The translations under genes and the position numbers were made by a program. Under the pieces are notes generated by a model, which saw only the letters and a list, made by a program, of their open reading frames with translations, did not search any database and was not told the DNA's origin. Below, piece after piece: positions 6,079 through 6,856 of a stretch of 6,856 bases of DNA (position 1 is its first letter; every line of letters begins with the position of its first letter). Location: NCBI GenBank assembly GCA_964419225.1, contig CAYQPF010000211.1, positions 1 through 6,856 of the forward strand, in the 5' to 3' direction. Origin of the DNA: CAYQPF01 sp964419225. GTDB taxonomy: Bacteria > Cloacimonadota > Cloacimonadia > Cloacimonadales > CAYQPF01.

Positions 6079-6105
6079 AGGATATACAGGATGCACAGGA
6101 TAAAG
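6079..6105. repeat. 9-bp tandem repeat, three units (AGGATNNAN)
   Basis: Three consecutive 9-bp units begin at 6079, 6088 and 6097, each starting AGGAT. Read on the other strand the units end in ATCCT and the middle one is GTGCATCCT, close to the GTCCATCCA unit in the array at 1593-1601. The two arrays therefore look like members of one dispersed family in opposite orientation. It lies in the 134-bp gap between the two downstream hypothetical genes. Confidence 0.7.
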
Positions 6106-6185
6106 AAAAAATAAGACAATTACTGCCCTCTATTTTTTCTTTAGAACTTATCTATAAAAAGCTGATCATTATTGGGAGGTGTTTT

Positions 6186-6581
6186 GTGATTTACATTTTA
6201 ATGCTTTCAACACTGTTAATTGGATTTATCGTATCTCTAATAGTCAGTCATTTTTTTAAGAAACCGATTTCCAATATTCTCCAAAGACTTATTGATGATG
6301 AAATTTATACTTCCTGGGTGAAGTATATGATGTTTGCCATTTATGTCGTGGGAATCTCCTCAGGCGTAAATCTTTGGCAACTTGAGAAATATATTACGCC
6401 GGATACGACCGCCAAGGTTGTGGCTGTTCAGCAATTAACCTCCATCCGTTGGATCTTCGAGATCTACAGATCACTGATCAGTTCTCTGCAAAGCTTGGCC
6501 TGGTTGCTACTCGTCTTCTATATCATAGCTTTGATTGTATTTGTCATGAAAAAAATCTTTGTTGGAAGAAACGCAGCCTAA
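6186..6581 (+). CDS. Hypothetical small membrane protein, GTG start
   Basis: I recognise no family name. The 131-residue product has three likely transmembrane helices (about 2-23, 45-62 and 103-122). A charged stretch follows the first (KKPISNILQRLIDDEIYTSW), and a polar segment separates helices two and three (about 65-98, including LEKYITP and RWIFEIYR). It ends in a basic tail. GTG at 6186 is chosen because GGAGG (6175-6179) lies six bases upstream and the resulting N-terminus begins directly with a membrane helix. It lies 134 bp after the preceding gene, so it may have its own promoter or be a looser operon member. It is not NqrM, which has one helix and a cysteine cluster; this protein has no cysteine. 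A link to the Nqr complex is suggested only by position. Confidence 0.75.
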   Translation: MIYILMLSTLLIGFIVSLIVSHFFKKPISNILQRLIDDEIYTSWVKYMMFAIYVVGISSGVNLWQLEKYITPDTTAKVVAVQQLTSIRWIFEIYRSLISSLQSLAWLLLVFYIIALIVFVMKKIFVGRNAA

Positions 6582-6625
6582 ACTTTCCTGAACTTCACCA
6601 ACAGAGTCTGATTTCCGGATATTCG

Positions 6626-6652
6626 CATCAATAGACCCGGCATTTATGCCGG
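6626..6652. repeat. 27-bp hairpin element, copy 1
   Basis: CCGGCA (6637-6642) pairs perfectly with TGCCGG (6647-6652) around a TTTA loop. The 27 bp match the copy at 6679-6705 at 25 positions. It lies 45 bp after the stop of the small membrane protein gene and has no following T-tract, so it is probably a dispersed palindromic repeat, though a stabilising or terminating role for the mRNA cannot be excluded. Confidence 0.75.
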
Positions 6653-6678
6653 ATAATTAAAGGTTTGCCCAACAAGCC

Positions 6679-6706
6679 CATCACTAGACCCGGTATTTAT
6701 GCCGGG
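6679..6706. repeat. 27-bp hairpin element, copy 2
   Basis: This is the second copy, 53 bp after the first. CCCGGTA (6689-6695) pairs with TGCCGGG (6700-6706) around TTTA. The C-to-T difference from copy 1 falls inside the stem and is tolerated as a G-U pair in RNA. The other difference is outside the stem. One additional C-G pair closes this copy. Confidence 0.75.
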
Positions 6707-6732
6707 GACAAATCAATAACACCCCCCTCAAA

Positions 6733-6746
6733 TGGGCTTTAGCCCA
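6733..6746. repeat. Short hairpin with the same TTTA loop
   Basis: TGGGC (6733-6737) pairs with GCCCA (6742-6746) around TTTA, the loop also found in the two hairpins before it. Other GCCCA words at 6667-6671, 6676-6680 and 6753-6757 could compete for the TGGGC arm. No T-tract follows on the plus strand. Confidence 0.5.
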
Positions 6747-6760
6747 AATATGGCCCAAAA

Positions 6761-6856
6761 TTACAACTTTACATCAGATAATTCCTGATTTTCTTGTGTA
6801 AATAAGACCATTCCTTTCAAAATGAAAATACCAAAACTGTCTTCTTGAAAAAAATC
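6761..6856 (-). CDS. Possible 3' end of a convergent gene entering from the right edge
   Basis: On the minus strand a frame is open from the window edge to a TAA at 6763-6761, giving 31 residues that end in ENQELSDVKL. The composition looks protein-like and the hairpins just beyond would suit the gap between convergent genes. An open run this short can occur by chance and no family can be recognised, so this is only a candidate. Confidence 0.2.
   Translation of the reverse strand, partial: DFFQEDSFGIFILKGMVLFTQENQELSDVKL

Noticed and set aside
6449..6634. 61-codon plus-strand open frame
   Set aside because: It overlaps the membrane protein gene in another frame and runs into the hairpin region without start signals or family-like features.

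Overview
The window looks like chromosomal DNA of an AT-rich, uncultured-type bacterium, probably from the Fibrobacterota-Chlorobi-Bacteroidota superphylum or a Cloacimonadota-like lineage. That placement rests only on base composition, the style of the intergenic repeats and the compact form of the Nqr subunits, so it is low confidence.

Left part (1-1079, minus strand): two AT-rich genes of unknown function form a tight pair, a 129-residue cytoplasmic-type protein followed two bases later by a 212-residue protein with a signal peptide. The second gene stops at base 49, right beside a GC-richer stretch (1-48). That stretch carries TGGCTCAT twice, 22 bp apart, which resembles an IS21-type transposon end. 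The gene may therefore be cut short.

Spacer (1080-1695): no gene is supported. It holds a candidate minus-strand promoter, a group of hairpins, a five-unit 9-bp tandem repeat, and a candidate plus-strand promoter just before the first nqr gene.

Core (1696-5584, plus strand): nqrB, nqrC, nqrD, nqrE and nqrF in canonical order, with 3-11 bp gaps and a ribosome binding site before each. They encode five of the six subunits of the sodium-translocating NADH:quinone oxidoreductase. NqrF takes electrons from NADH through FAD and a [2Fe-2S] cluster. NqrD and NqrE each carry two cysteines for the shared intramembrane iron-sulfur centre. NqrB and NqrC carry threonines for covalently bound FMN. nqrA, normally first in the operon, is not here. 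NqrB is short, the size of RnfD, and NqrF is compact.

Downstream (5599-6581): a soluble 150-residue protein with clustered His and Cys lies 14 bp after nqrF, where other nqr operons often carry nqrM/apbE-type maturation genes. After a 134-bp gap with a second 9-bp repeat comes a 131-residue membrane protein with a GTG start. I recognise neither.

Right end (6582-6856): small hairpins, including two copies of a 27-bp element, and possibly the 3' end of a convergent minus-strand gene.

The energy-converting complex itself is a known system. The parts that might be new are its NqrA-less compact form, the altered flavin site in NqrC, and the two unnamed downstream genes.
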